From positions 70,075,429 to 70,139,428 of the forward strand of contig OU015497.1 of the NCBI GenBank assembly GCA_907164885.2: DNA of 64,000 nt, given 5' to 3'. The notes under the pieces were generated by a model. It was not told the DNA's origin, did no database searches, and was given only the letters and a program-made list of their open reading frames with translations. Source of the DNA: Dolomedes plantarius. Lineage: Eukaryota > Arthropoda > Arachnida > Araneae > Dolomedidae. The translations under genes were made by a program, and so were the position numbers. This document shows positions 1-12,194 of the stretch, one piece after another (position 1 is the first letter of the stretch; the number at the start of each line of letters is the position of its first letter).

Positions 1-346
1 AAAAAATGTTATATTTTTGAAGAATGTTTTGATAAACAGGTCGTTTTGTTCCACAATATAATTTTATTTTGAATTTTAAGTTACTTCAATGTCATAGAAA
101 AGAATATTAATTATTCTCATTTTAGATAAAGATTATTCAAAATAAAAAAAACGAGATTGCAAGACTTTTGTCCCCTTAAACAGTGAGCATTGCTTAAATG
201 AACGACGCCATCAAAATTTTACAATTAAAGCAGAGTTTTAATTTCCGCAGTGCTCAGGGTGCAGCACATTATTTAAGAAGTCCATTAAGCTAATTTCTAA
301 TCTAAATTCAGTCACCTTAACAGCCCTTATATCTGAATGTGGCCAT

Positions 347-381
<35 letters not shown>

Positions 382-2980
382 AATGAAATATTTGAATTCA
401 AAAATGGGCTAGTACGTATTGAAACGTCCCCCTTGCCGTAAATTACTTGTCATATAAATGGAGCGTCATAAATTTTCTCTTCTGTAATAAATGAGTGATG
501 TACTCTTTGAAATGAATGAGCAAAATTGAACTTCCCTCTCGTTTATTAAAGTTTCTGATTATCCATGTCTAATTTCGAAATCTTGGCAATCCGTTCAACC
601 GACATTAAGCAGCGCAGCACTCTCAAGAGAATAATACAGGTTGATTAAACAGAGAAGATATGAAACGTGGTGTTATCTTAATATTGCATAATAACAGGGG
701 GAAGCAGGTGGTTCTATTGTATTAAACAGTTAAGAGATTCGCCTTAAGGTTGGAATTGTAAACTAATGCAATCACTATTAACCACATTTAATCTTAAACG
801 CTGATAATAGAATGCTACAGAATAATATGTCAAAACAGAAGTAATCTTGGACCAGCAGAGAACCCCGTTCCAAATATTCAGAAAAGGTCATTAAAACCGA
901 AAGTAGCCACTGACGTGACTATTAATTCACACTGATGAATTTCATTCCATGGCATATTTTAAATACGAATAAACATTTCCGAAATAGAATTTATTTCGAC
1001 TTGTTAGAAGAATTATTTTAAAGTAGGATTTTCTGGTATAAATATTTAGTCGCAATAACTGCAGTAGTAAGGTATTGTATGATGTGTGATGCCTCTTGCT
1101 AGTCATTTTTATAAATAACCTACAGTTTAATTTCTCTCAACTGAATTTCTACAGATTAGACTACATTACTTCATTTTAAAGGAATTTTGCATTCAAAATA
1201 ATGCCATGCAAAAATAAATCCTTTATAACGTAGTCTTTTAATCCAGCCAAGAGACAAAGACTTTATAATATGTATTAGGTTAACCTAACAGTTCGTTAGG
1301 TTTTTAAGTAAAAATAATACGCAGATATATGATTCTCACCAATAACTTCATTGAACGACTTATGTTCACCATCTAACTCTACTACTTTCTACCATCTTTG
1401 AGACATTATCGTGATTATATCTTCTCAAAACTCACGCTGCAAAAATCTGTTATTTGCATTTTAGTTGCGTTTTTACCTTTCTTGAATAAATAAAGCGTGA
1501 CGTGACAAAAATATCGCTAATTTTCTTTTCAATATTCAGTATTAAAATGGATATATGAATGTTTCCCAATTCAGGTAAGTTTTTGATTTAAATGTACGCT
1601 GGTATGTCAGCTGCCCCAATTCAATCTAGCCAAAATTGTTTCTAATGACGATGAAGACAACTAACAGCTACTTTGCGGTTCCTAAAACTGTGACCTATCT
1701 TTCGATGTAGATTAGCATTTAAATGAATTCACATTTGCATATGTTTGTTCTGCGCAGCTGCGAACAGTTTGCATTTTGACTTAAGCGGTGAACATACGTT
1801 CTGTACGTGCTTTTTGCCAGCAGGGTATAATCCCGCATTTTGGCCGTTAGACACACTCTTATTGATAGTAGTGCATAGCTACTTTTCTAATAGCTAACTT
1901 TTGTTGTGTTACTCTAAGTAATGACTATTCCTTGTTATGTCAAACTTTATCATTAGTTAAACTCGAACGGACATGTTTCTGTGTTTCTTCATGTCTGCGT
2001 AATTTGGTACAGTTCACTGAACTAAGATCGTTGCATCACACCCAATAGCTACTACAACCATCTTACTAAAATCCAAAACGAACATTTTGGCGAACCCAAT
2101 ATAAAGTATTAATGTGCATAATCCGAACATGATCCTTAACGATATTATTAAAAAATGTCTAATCAAGAAACAAAACGAATATTTTTTACCTTATTACGGA
2201 TTTTGAAATCGTCTTGTTGGTTGATTGGTTCAGGCCTATACAGTTATCCCTCATTGGGAATTCTGATTGGGAAGAAATGCTTGAAACATTCAAATTAAAT
2301 CCATTACATGCTGTAAATATGCTAATATATGCAGAGACTTAAAAAAAGTGTTACTGAAATGTAAATTCATTCTTTAAAAAACCTAATTTTTATGAAACAA
2401 AATATTTATCAAAAAAGTTTCTAAAAAGATAATTACTTCCAAGTGACTCAAAACAAAGTGCAAGTAATTTTACACATTATCATTTTTTAAATTTTTAGGC
2501 TCCTCCTTCATTTCAACAAATATTTTTTTCTTCCATGTGCATATTTTTTCCTCACCCATTCTTTATTGTATTTTAGTGCTTCGTTGGATGATTTTTTCAA
2601 CGTAATATCTGATATTTTCCAACACCACTCTAATTTTATTTCGCTCATGTGGGAAAAATTTACTCAAATGATCTATATGCTACGGTAATACTATCAACAG
2701 TAGGATAATATTCTGATTTTGTTTTTGTAGATATTGTGTTTGTGAGAATTTTAATTAATTCAAATAAATATGTCTATTTTTTTAAAAATTTTATAAGGAA
2801 TAATGTGATTTTAAAAAATAGAAACTCAAATTTCTACATAATATTTATTGTCTATTATCTGCCTCTTGAAATATAAAAAATTTGTAATTAAGCAAAGATT
2901 GTTCAAGTTCATTACTAACCTACTAATGAACATAATATAAATGACTTATAATTCAATTGTGTATTTACCTTAGAGAAGCG
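1..2980. other. AT-rich noncoding stretch
   Basis: No reading frame of useful length or recognisable protein similarity on either strand. It holds only AT-rich unique-looking sequence and one short (TA)n run. I see no gene, RNA gene or intact mobile element in it. Confidence 0.6.
348..378. repeat. (TA)n microsatellite
   Basis: About 15 uninterrupted TA dinucleotides. Confidence 0.95.
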
Positions 2981-2984
2981 ATTT

Positions 2985-3092
2985 AAAGTACAGCAGATAT
3001 AACGCGATTTCATACAGTGCGTTAAAAAACGTGCGACAACTTTTTTTTCGTATGACGCGATTCCCGTACAACGCGCCATAGAATAGAATGCG
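2985..3092. repeat. possible pogo/Tigger-type subterminal fragment
   Basis: The motif TAYAACGCG or a close variant recurs three times (near 2998, 3049 and 3068). Repeats of this kind are seen near the ends of pogo/Tigger-like elements. No partner end is present, so this is a weak call. The 65-codon minus-strand reading frame across it looks incidental. Confidence 0.25.
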
Positions 3093-3118
3093 GGTATTTC
3101 CCTCTTAATCACTTTACA

Positions 3119-3119
<1 letters not shown>

Positions 3120-3198
<79 letters not shown>

Positions 3199-3219
3199 TG
3201 TATATGTGTGTGTGTGTTT
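3120..3219. repeat. (TA)n followed by (TG)n microsatellite
   Basis: About 37 TA units pass into a TATG/TGTG tract. Confidence 0.95.
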
Positions 3220-4850
3220 GTTTAGGATCGGCCGCCGCTGGTGCTTATGTTTTCGAGCCAGCGCCATCTGTGCACACCCCGTGAACCACTGAGAGGAGAA
3301 TTGACATTAGTGGTGGCAAGACATACCATCCCAGAAGACGGTCGTCGAGATTTTTTCCGTGAACTTTACGAAGAACATGTGCATATACACACTTCAGCTA
3401 GAGTTGCCAAAGAAATAAATTATGACAAATTGTGTACAATAATCAGAAATCCAACTTTTGTTATCATTAAATTTGAAATAATTTTTTAATGCTTCTATAT
3501 GGATGTTAATTTAATTTTTAACTTACTACTGTTTCCAATTGCAGAATTTTGATTTTTAATTTCTTATACGGAGAGAAAGAAAACTTTTTTACACACAATT
3601 TAGTTCTAATCTTATGCATCTTTCTTTAAAAATTTTATTAATGTTTTTAACTTTATTGTTATTATTTTTCAATTGGTTTGTTATAAGTATACCCTTTTTT
3701 TATTCATTTTAATTTTTTTACTGCATGACTCGTAATGTCACTACTGTAATCTATTGCACTGATTTACTTTCACAAATGCATCAAAATTTTCTTCCGCTTA
3801 AAGCTTCGTGAATAAATCAAAGACATAGTTCTTTGCGTACACTGCTGAAATCCATTTCATTATTCTCACTAATGATATTCGGACGCCTACATACTTTATA
3901 AATCTCTACGATGTTTTCCATCATTTTTGCAAAAAGATATGTCTCTGCGAAGGAATTATGAGATTAATTGATATTAATAAATGCACTGTGAATTATACAA
4001 AATATGAGTATAAACGAGTATTTACTAAGATATGTCCAATTAAGGGATAAAATGTTTAATACTTTAATAATTATGAATATAGTTACAACTATTTAATGCC
4101 TTGCGTAGGCAGGCTTCTATTAGAGGTGTGGGTAATTGGCGTCATGGATTGATAAATATGAGTAGACTACCATGGGCGTAGACTACCAATTCAGCAAAGA
4201 TCACTGGCTTTTTATCTGGAAAATGTGTAAAGATGATACTTAAGTGTTTTCCTGTCTTCACTTGATATCTTACGATGCAATTTTATCTTGTAGCAATAAA
4301 ATTGCGATTGACTGCTTTGTCCCCACTAGATTGCGAAAGCTTTAGCAACCAGTTGAATTAACAGTAAGAAAATTTACAAAATTTCCTCAGAGGAATCTGT
4401 TTAATTAAGCCTAAAAGGCAGAATTATCCTCAAAATACAATAATTGTGAATTGCTGAATTCTTTAGCATTTGAGATATTTAATTTCAAAAATCATCGCCA
4501 TCGATCATAAATGACCAGTAGTTATTATGTTCAATGTTATCCAGTGAATTACTTTCAACAGATCTTTCTTTGTACGAAGTATTCAATGATATCGTCAGAA
4601 ATTTCGGTACTTTCCCATTATACCGACCCTTCGGCAATGTCCGGCGACAGATCACCAATTATAATACCACAAGGTCACAAATTCAAGATATTAAATTAAT
4701 AAAAGATAATACGCACATTTTTATCACATCACATATATTTTTAAAACTAATTTATAAATATCGATAACTACAATTTTATTTTCGGTGGCATAATTTTCGA
4801 AATTCCTTTCAACATTGTTTCAAAAGGATCTTCGTTCAAAGTGTGCCTTT
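3220..4850. other. noncoding, no gene recognised
   Basis: An 82-codon frame (3241-3489) resembles nothing I know and has no gene context. The rest is AT-rich. A short segment near 4588-4650 is shared, inverted, with 10255-10325. Confidence 0.5.
4588..4650 (+). repeat. dispersed repeat, copy 1
   Basis: The segment around GAAATTTCGGTACTTTCC and the following TATACC is matched in inverted orientation near 10255-10325. Translated, both give a NFGTF-LY-P peptide, so an old coding repeat is possible. The family is not recognised. Confidence 0.4.
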
Positions 4851-4871
4851 ACATGAACTTCTATGGGGCGC

Positions 4872-4885
4872 GGTAGCCCGGTTGG
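4872..4885 (+). promoter_or_regulatory. box A-like Pol III promoter element of SINE
   Basis: GGTAGCCCGGTTGG fits the general box A pattern TRGCNNARYNGG with small departures. It sits at the expected position near the SINE start. Confidence 0.6.
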
Positions 4886-4918
4886 CAAGAGCAGCGGGCC
4901 AGTGATCTGAACGTCCCT

Positions 4919-4930
4919 GGTTCGAGGCTC
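4919..4930 (+). promoter_or_regulatory. box B-like Pol III promoter element of SINE
   Basis: GGTTCGAGGCTC is close to the box B consensus GGTTCGANNCC and lies about 34 bases after box A, as in tRNA-type promoters. Confidence 0.65.
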
Positions 4931-5234
4931 GTCGCTGCAAATCTACCGCCGTGTTCACTAATGGTGGCTGGGGCACGTAAAATAGGGCGTGGCTACAATG
5001 TCCTCCATGTTCTCAAATTTACCTCTGGAGGTGCGGGGTCAAGTGTTCCGATCTCGTCACTTGGCTCGGTTCAAAATTACGGGACCGGTCATTTAGCCAA
5101 GTCGGACTCCGACCCTTGCGGTGCTATTAAAAACCGGAGCCGCACCTTCATCGCCCATAGCCTTCGGGACTTGACCTGATGTTACATATCGGTCAAGGGG
5201 CATCAGCTACAACAACACCAACAACATGAACTTC

Positions 5235-5543
5235 TACGAGGTACGATTCTAAATGTGCTTTGTTCATTCCCCGTTGTTGTTTGTTACTTGCACATGAACC
5301 CTACAGCCTTTCGATGTTTTAGCTATGGACGCCAGTTTGGAAATCTACAAATTGCTATTTACGATTAACAGTCAAATAAATGTACGCACCCCGCGTTATC
5401 GAGATCTTTTTTTTTCTTTGTGTGTGTACCCTCTCCGGCAATCTGTGTAGACAATAGTACCACCATTAAATGTAAAAATGTAAATAGAGTTATTTACATT
5501 TAACAACGCATTCACTTTGGGTATATTTATTATTATCTTAACG
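5235..5543. other. noncoding
   Basis: Sequence between the SINE duplication and the next TA-flanked element. No feature seen. Confidence 0.5.
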
Positions 5544-5545
5544 TA

Positions 5546-5960
5546 CACTGCTGGCCACCCAAATTGCAACACCAAGAAAGACAAGAGATATCACAACAAA
5601 ATTTATTTTGTAGATAACATGTTGAATAAGTATCAAATGATTAAATTTATAGACGGTAGGCCACTATCCTTCCTCTGTCGAACTCGGATACTTGATCAAA
5701 AGATGATCGCTGTTTTCGACGAGGCATAATTGATCGTTTTTTTTGAAAAAACCACAAGAAAAACACAATTACCGAACTTGAAATCGTCGAAATCTCCAAG
5801 CCATAAATAGCGCTTTGAAGTGGCGCCACAGGCGCGCGTGATGTGCGTCTGCTCTGAAATTCTAATCATTTGCATATCTCACCTCCGCTAATGCATGTTG
5901 TAAATTTCATGTTATTTGCATGTTTCCTTCAGGGTGTTGCATTTACAGTGGCCAGCAGTG
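5546..5960 (-). mobile_element. internally deleted Tc1-like element (MITE)
   Basis: The ends are inverted copies: CACTGCTGGCCACC at the left and GGCCAGCAGTG at the right, each followed inward by a GTTGCAA/TTGCAAC-type stretch. Each end is flanked by TA (5544-5545 and 5961-5962), the target-site duplication of Tc1/mariner elements. Only about 415 bp remain of an element expected to be over 1 kb. Inside, on the minus strand, the first residues of a Tc1 transposase survive, so this is a deletion derivative of an autonomous copy rather than an unrelated MITE. Confidence 0.85.
5647..5727 (-). pseudogene. Tc1-like transposase, N-terminal scrap
   Basis: Reading from the ATG at 5725-5727 the minus strand gives MPRRKQRSSFDQVSEFDRGR and then IVAYR before a stop. 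This has the typical start of Tc1-family transposases, where a basic segment leads into the first helix-turn-helix. The second helix, the linker and the whole DDE domain are missing. It cannot encode an active enzyme. It may still carry terminal transposase-binding sites that an active relative could act on. Confidence 0.75.
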
Positions 5961-5997
5961 TATTTTCACTATAGACAGTGCCTTGTAAAATGTAGTA

Positions 5998-6585
5998 GCC
6001 CAGTCAAAATAGGTTTTATGGCTAAAAAAAATATGAAAGTTTTGAAATTTGGTGGAGATGTTTGTTTAGGCATGCTAATGAACATACTAAAAGTCCCCAC
6101 AGATCAGACTTGAGCTTTCGCCGCCATCTTGGAAAGTGTGTACACTTTTTTGGTTTTTTGGAAATAACTTTAAAAATATTGTATTTATAAAAAATAATTA
6201 AATACAAAAATTAAAGAGCATTAAATTATGAACAAAAATCATTCATAACATTTTTTTATATGTATAACAGGAACAAAGATAATTGACTTTGAAAAGAGCG
6301 CACTATCACACCTGGGACGCGCAAGCGCGGTTCCCCATCGAAGTGGGGGTAAACACCCGCGCATGTGCATACCATAATTAGCCAAATTAGTTTTACACTA
6401 AATGGGAAGGTTTTTTGTATTTTTTCAAATAACTAGGGAAATATTAACTTTACGTAAAAAAAGTTTATTTCAAAAATTAAAAAACATTAAATTATGTACA
6501 AAAACGATTTTATACATTTTTATCGTAAACCTAACAGGAACGAAGGTATTGACTATAAACTGCGAGTTGATAATGGAGGTAGCTT
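5998..6585 (+). repeat. left terminal inverted repeat of element 1
   Basis: Inverted match to 9573-10172, ending near the shared GATAATGGAGGTAGCTTC. It contains one copy of a roughly 115-bp GC-richer subrepeat (about 6257-6378). Confidence 0.85.
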
Positions 6586-6785
6586 CAAAGTCTCGTTACA
6601 GGCACTCTTCCTTGAATTTCTAACCTCTCCCACATTTCGGCATTCTTTAAACACAAGAAAATAGACTTTAATGTTTTTGGCTATGTAGATAATTAATCAT
6701 TATTAATTTTATACATGAATGTAGTAAACTTGGGGGTATTCACTATCAGATTTCCATTGCGAATAATTATTCAAGCTTACCTACT

Positions 6786-9336
6786 TCAGGATTTACGTGC
6801 TTTTTTCGGTACGGGATTCTCCCCTTCGTCAGGCATGTATAGATCGTCTATGGATCCACTAGCATCGGCCCATTCATCAACTTCTTTCATTCGATCGTCA
6901 TCATCAACAGGGCTGATGCCATTCTGACATACCCCATTGCAATTATTGCAGGCCGTTGTGCAGTTGATGCCTGCTTTCCGACATCCGCATCTTACTTTAT
7001 TGTCAGTCTTACAGTTGCAAAATACCATGTTTAAAACTGAATCGGGAGCTACTGCATCCATAGTTGTGATGGGCACAAGAATTTTCTCTTGACGCTTCCA
7101 GCCCCACAGGCAGTTGGGCCTTTCTTTTTCAGGTGCTCCAAAGTCTTCCTCATTTTAATTTCGATGGCTCGTATTTGAGTGTATGCGTTTAAGGTTTTCT
7201 TGCGACGGTGGTTCAGTAGCAAAATCTCGAAACAACTCACGGATATTTTTACATTTCAAATCCGATTTGTCCATGCCGTCAAAAATTATTTTTGCTAAAG
7301 CTGTTTGGGTCAATAAATGAGCTCGGACTGCCCTAGCGTATGCATGGCCAGGCAACATTTTTTCTACTGACGTAGGTGCATAAATCAAAGTTAGTATTTC
7401 TTTCAACCCACTTCCAGCCATTATGTACCCCATGCAGCCTATGAATGACATTAAAAGATGGAATCCACCAAGCCTCACAATACAACTTGATAATAATGGA
7501 TTGGATGTTGCTGCGACTATCTCTCGAGCTTTAATATACAGTGGTTGGTCAAACGTGAGTATGCAAGACTTTTGGTGCATTTTAACACACTGCTGGGCGG
7601 CATATTTCAGCACAGTGAAAATGGTGTCATACTTTCTTGGTGGTAAATTAACAAAAGGAAGGGGTATTACTTTGGTCTTTTTACAAGGCTGGTTTCAGGT
7701 TATACAATGGAAAAATCCTTTCCATTCAGGTATCTGTGGAAGACCTAACCACTTAGCACACATCCAGGAGATATCAGATGGTTTAGGCAGTGGTAAATCT
7801 TCCGCTGAAGGATTTAAGACATTAAAATCTTCGATAGTAATTGTTTGTAACCCAGGCCCTCGAAAATTTTCAAACGTTTCTAGAGAAATGATTCCCATTT
7901 TGCCTACGGTCGATGCGAATGTAAGTTCGGTTAATTTTTTTATCTTCGTCCCGGGTTCCACTGCTGACGCTGGAGTAAAACAAGCAATGTCCCCCCACGC
8001 TATGAAACGTATTCAGGCCATCGATTGTCGACACATTGAAATCTGCATTGTCAAATACGAATTGGCAGAATGATCCCTCGTGCATTTGGGGTTGCGGATA
8101 ATTTATGGCTGACATCTCAAGTGTTTGGTCTTCATAGTAAGAAGAACAAAATCCCAAATTTGAGAGCATTGTTATTAAATTCTTGGAACAGAACGTTTTG
8201 TACAAAAATAAATCAAGACCATTGAGCAGAGGAGACATAAATGATCGTGGCCTTAGGGCTGATATAATGACGTGAGCTATTGAAGTGACTTTTTTCCGCC
8301 TTAGCAGTCTTTTTTTTTAATAATCATGTGCTCCAAAAAAGGTTTTAGGCTTTCTGGAATTCCCTTGTTCACATCTCTGAAAAAATTATCACTTGGAGGG
8401 TAGCAATGAATGTCATAAACTGGTGTCTGGATATCTTCTTTTATTATGGCTGCAGCAGTTTGTACTATTCGTAGACGCTCCTCACGATCATTTCGTATCA
8501 TTTTGTCGTACCAAGAGTCTCATAAGACTTTCATTCCAGTATTACGTAAACATATGACAGTAACTTTTTTGGAGTTTGAAGCAAAAATAATGCCATCCCC
8601 GTATTTTTGTTTCAACTTATTTCTCAAAGTGATGTCGTCTGGAACTAGCCCTGTAATTTGAGATTTGAGTTCAGGTAGTGAGAATTGACAGTCGTCATTA
8701 TTATCAAGGAAGAAGGATATTTCGTCTACAGCTGCTGAGGCGTAATCCCACTCAGGCCGCCCTCTCTTTCTGATTGGTGCAGTGTGTAGAAAAAAAAGTC
8801 ATGAAGTAATCTTGGTGATAAATCGCATCAGCTGCAACTAAATCAGCAACGTTTATTATACAACACTGAACTTCCTCTCCCCACTGGTCATGTCTATTCT
8901 CTGCAGCTTCAAGAACTTTGTGTTTCATTTCGAGACTCGTAACTTCGTATATAGTTCTTCGTCTATCAGTTGGTTTTTTCTTTTGTCTTGCTTTGAATTC
9001 TTTTTCTATCACTATCGTACAAAAGAAACATTTTGTTCGAAAATCGAACTGAGGTAAAAAAGATCGTAAACTTACCGCGCGCTCTTCACTTTGGGATGTT
9101 GACGCGATTTCTGCATTTCTTTTTAAATCAACTTTTATATTTCCTGGTCTGGTATAATTTCTCCGACACAACGAATAAACCAAAACAAATTTTAAATGTT
9201 CCAACTGTTCATGCTTATTCTCTTTTCTTTGGACACTAGCTCTCTTTAAAGCGTCGATCCCCTTTTCTCCTACATTCACGAAATCATCATTTGACATTAA
9301 TTTTTTACTTATAAAACATAGTTCCGTATCAGCCAT
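6786..9336 (-). pseudogene. transposon-encoded multidomain protein with CXC tail (element 1)
   Basis: Function unproven; probably the transposase or a partner of element 1. The minus strand reads from ATG at 9334-9336. The first ~190 residues are Cys-rich (CFISKK, C-RRNYTRP, CFFC, VADLVAADAIYH). A frame break near 8750 follows, then WDYASAAVDEISFF and EERLRIVQTAAAIIKED. Next, around 8120-8020, comes QFVFDNADFNVSTIDG with acidic residues that could be catalytic, then ACFTPASAVEPGTKIKKL, LTFDQPLYIKA, and RLGGFHLLMSFIGCMGYIM near 7510. After a stop near 7153 the same frame runs through WGWKRQ and LVPITT into a cysteine cluster (CNCK..CGCRKAG..C..AC..C..VC) like the tesmin/TSO1 CXC fold, ending at 6786. 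Several stops and frameshifts make it a pseudogene. The family recurs as uncharacterised repeat proteins in many animals. The nuclease-like middle seen in element 2 is absent. Confidence 0.75.
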
Positions 9337-9412
9337 TGTTCACAGACGCACACGGAACGGTGACTAACTATTAACTGGCTAGGAAAATACTAGGGTAAGA
9401 CCGATTTGGCGC

Positions 9413-9530
9413 CTTACGGTATGCACATGCACGTGTCTTCCAGCCATCGAGATGGGCACCCACGCATGCGCGTCCCTGGTGTAATAGTGCGCTCATTCCA
9501 AAGTCAATTATCTTTGTTCGTGTAAGACTT
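9413..9530. repeat. extra subterminal copy of element 1 subrepeat
   Basis: GGTATGCACATGCACG, a GATGGG-centred GC block and a CAAAGT-AATTATCTTTGTTC stretch recur in the same order at 9785-9903 and, inverted, at 6257-6378. Such subterminal repeats are often transposase-binding sites; here that is inference. Confidence 0.7.
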
Positions 9531-9572
9531 AAAAAAATATAATATATGTTTTTTGTGCATTGTTTTTTTGTA

Positions 9573-10172
9573 GAAGCTACCTCCATTATCAACGCGCATT
9601 TTATAGTCAATATCTTCGTTCCTGTTAGGTTTACGACAAAAATGTATAAAATCGTTTTTGTACATAATTTAATGTTTTTTAATTTTTAAAATAAACTTTT
9701 TTTACGTAAAGTTAATATTTCCCTAGTTATTTGAAAAAATACAAAAAACCTTCCCATTTAGTGTAAAACTAATTTGGCTAATTATGGTATGCACATGCAC
9801 GGGTATCTCCCCCCACCACGATGGGGAACCGCGCTTGAGCGTCCCAGGTGTGATAGTGCTCTCTTTTCAAAGTGAATTATCTTTGTTCCTGTTAGACATA
9901 TAACAAAATGTTATGAATGATTTTTGTTCATAATTTAATGCTCTTTAATTTTTGTATTTAATTATTTTATATAAATACAATATTTTTAAAGTTATTTCCA
10001 AAAAACCAAAAAAGTGTACACACTTTCCAAGATGGCGGCGAAAGCTCAAGTCTGATCGGTGGGTTACTTTTAGTATGTTCATTAGCATGCCTAAACAAAC
10101 ATCTCCACCAAATTTCAAAACTTTCATATTTTTTTTAGCCATTCTTCAAAATCGGGTCTATTTTGACTGGGG
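9573..10172 (-). repeat. right terminal inverted repeat of element 1
   Basis: Inverted match to 5998-6585. It holds the partner copy of the 115-bp subrepeat (about 9785-9903). A further, more diverged direct copy lies just inside the arm (about 9413-9530), between arm and gene start. Confidence 0.85.
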
Positions 10173-10254
10173 TATAGTTGTTCCAGAGATTTATCCCGGA
10201 TTTCGCAAGAGTTGGCTGCCTTGGAGACAGGTCAATGGAATGGAAAATTAACCG

Positions 10255-10325
10255 GCTTTTCCGTGCCAAGAGGTTGGCGATGGGAAGGTATAATAGGAAA
10301 GTACCGAAATTTCCATACCTACCAT
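10255..10325 (-). repeat. dispersed repeat, copy 2
   Basis: Inverted partner of 4588-4650, with the same GGTACTTTCC core. Not recognised. Confidence 0.4.
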
Positions 10326-10618
10326 TGCACTGAAAGTCATTCAAGAGTAGTCAGTTTTTAAAAACTGTGACTGAAATTACAACTTTAATTTAGATGGCAC
10401 GTTTGTTGTGAGTAGGATAAACCTGTATTATGAGTTCTATTATTATATGAGGTCTATTATTATAGCTTTCAGATCTATTGGAAAATTTCTAAGTTAGCTG
10501 TTCTGAAGTTGTCCCCGTAGAAGTAAGAAAGACACTTAGAAATTTGCTTTTTATTATTATTATTGATCATACATATGCTTAAAACTGATTTTACATCATT
10601 TTCCCACTTGTGTGTTAA

Positions 10619-10700
10619 CCTTTAGCTTACGGGGACCCATTTTTCCGATTCCCTCTTTAGAACGGGAAATTTCCTATCCCCATTGTAAGGACGGCCATTA

Positions 10701-10759
<59 letters not shown>

Positions 10760-10850
10760 TTTATATATATGTATATATATATGCATACACACACACATTT
10801 TTGGGTCAGTATTCTTGGATTATATGATATCCCACCCCGTAAGGAAAAGG
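10619..10850. mobile_element. piggyBac-type MITE
   Basis: Both sides carry TTAA (10615-10618 and 10851-10854), the fixed target duplication of piggyBac elements. The inverted ends match: CCTTTAGCTTACGGGG on the left and CCTTTTCCTTACGGGG read from the right. The 232-bp interior has no coding potential and contains a (TA)n tract at about 10708-10750 plus a TATG/CACA tract. The element was probably mobilised by a transposase encoded elsewhere. Confidence 0.75.
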
Positions 10851-11632
10851 TTAAATGCTGGTTTATTACTATGGGTAATTTTATGTCTCACAAGGGTATA
10901 GCAGATTTTACAAAGGTTGCCATCAAAGTCAATAGACTTTTTAATTCAAAAAACCAATCGAATAATTTAAAAAAAAATTAAACTTCATCTCAGACGTAAT
11001 AACATAAATAGCATAGCGTAAAGACTAACGAAGAATGGCTGACATGACACGCGTATAATATTGTCGACAATATCTTGTACGGACCTGCTTGTGAAAAACA
11101 AATCCCTTCAAGTGTACCCTCTTAGAGAAACGAGTGAATAAAAATACATCATATAGGATGCAATTAAAATTTTTGATCTCTCGTTACGCAAGAGGCAAGT
11201 GTGTCAGACATCGCTGGAAATTGCTTTTACGGCGTAGATAATGAAACAAGGTAATGATACTTTGGAGAAACAAGGCATTTTACTTGCTTGTTCAGTTGTT
11301 ACGAGGGATATTGCATGTAGTTCATGGCAACTGTAATTGCAATTAAAATTCCATCTCTTTCATCATTGCCTTAGCAACAGCTTTCCCGATTGCAGAGTAA
11401 TATATTAAGTTCACCCCTTTGCTTTCTCATGTGAGTATAATGACTTATGTTCACATATAACGTGTTCCAAAAAGGATAAAGTAATTTATTATTATTAAAT
11501 ACTGAGTTGAGTGTAGTGCGGGATCATTTTAGTGCTGTATTCGTGCTTTACATTTAAGTTTCAAAGGCATTAGGACAAGAAATAAAACTTTTTAGAATTC
11601 ATGTCCAGGAGCATTTTGCATGAAATTCATAG

Positions 11633-11635
<3 letters not shown>

Positions 11636-11684
<49 letters not shown>
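11636..11684. repeat. (TA)n microsatellite
   Basis: About 24 consecutive AT/TA units. Confidence 0.95.
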
Positions 11685-11687
<3 letters not shown>

Positions 11688-12112
11688 AAATCCACTATGT
11701 AATATACCCATTACATCAAGTCCTTAAATTATAACCTGAAAGGAAAAACTAGCTCATATTTACATGGCTGGAGCTATGGAAGTAGTCAGGTCGAATGGTT
11801 TATTAGAGCGACAAAAGTACAACCCTCCGTACCAGAACAACGACTCAGAAGTAATATAACCTTTCAACATTAAACATGAGAGAGAGACGTAGACCATGTT
11901 ACTTTTATTTGTAGGGTCAGCATATTTTGGGGTTCGCGATGGTAACCCACTCCTGAATTTGGAGATGTACACGTTTAGAAAGGCAAACGCTTGCGATTCA
12001 TGTGAAGTTCTGAGGCTAAGGGTTTTAAAGAGATAAATTCATATTACTGATGACCGGCTTTAAGAAAGACAGTTTAAGTGCTCAAATGGATGGCGTGATA
12101 CTTAAGATTATT

Positions 12113-12172
<60 letters not shown>

Positions 12173-12194
12173 TTATATATATATATATATATAT
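12113..12194. repeat. (AC)n-(AT)n microsatellite
   Basis: An ACACAC tract runs into AT dinucleotides, interrupted once by GGTT. The GGTTATATAT...ATATATAACC halves around it form a perfect hairpin. Confidence 0.9.

Larger units (their letters stand above)
4864..5221 (+). mobile_element. tRNA-derived SINE
   Basis: The 5' head looks like a tRNA gene: a box A-like GGTAGCCCGGTTGG and a box B-like GGTTCGAGGCTC about 34 bases later. This is the RNA polymerase III promoter layout of tRNA-derived SINEs. The body is GC-rich against an AT-rich background, and the 3' end is a CAA/CAACAC-rich tail. A 13-bp direct repeat, ACATGAACTTCTA, lies immediately before (4851-4863) and after (5222-5234), which is the target-site duplication of target-primed insertion. 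The two copies are identical, so the insertion is fairly recent. The 72-codon frame inside it is not a gene. The 3' half is shared with 52640-52745. Confidence 0.9.
5998..10172 (-). mobile_element. element 1: DNA transposon with long terminal inverted repeats
   Basis: The left arm (about 5998-6585) and right arm (about 9573-10172) are inverted copies of each other over nearly 590 bp, with small indels. Outermost bases are GCCCAGTCAAAAT on the left and, read inward from the right, CCCCAGTCAAAAT. TA lies directly outside both ends (5996-5997, 10173-10174), consistent with a TA duplication, although a 1-2 base shift of the boundary is possible. The 4.2-kb element carries one broken gene on the minus strand. 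The superfamily is uncertain: TA flanks recall Tc1/mariner, but the protein is nothing like a Tc1 transposase. Element 2 (12683-18344) is a relative with the same terminal pattern. Confidence 0.85.

Noticed and set aside
3120..3219. Regular short repeats as a CRISPR-like array
   Set aside because: Simple dinucleotide microsatellite in a eukaryotic genome, no spacers.
3241..3489. 82-codon frame after a microsatellite
   Set aside because: No similarity known to me, no start or splice context.
7423..8073. 216-codon plus-strand frame
   Set aside because: Antisense shadow of the element 1 gene, which is recognisable on the minus strand.
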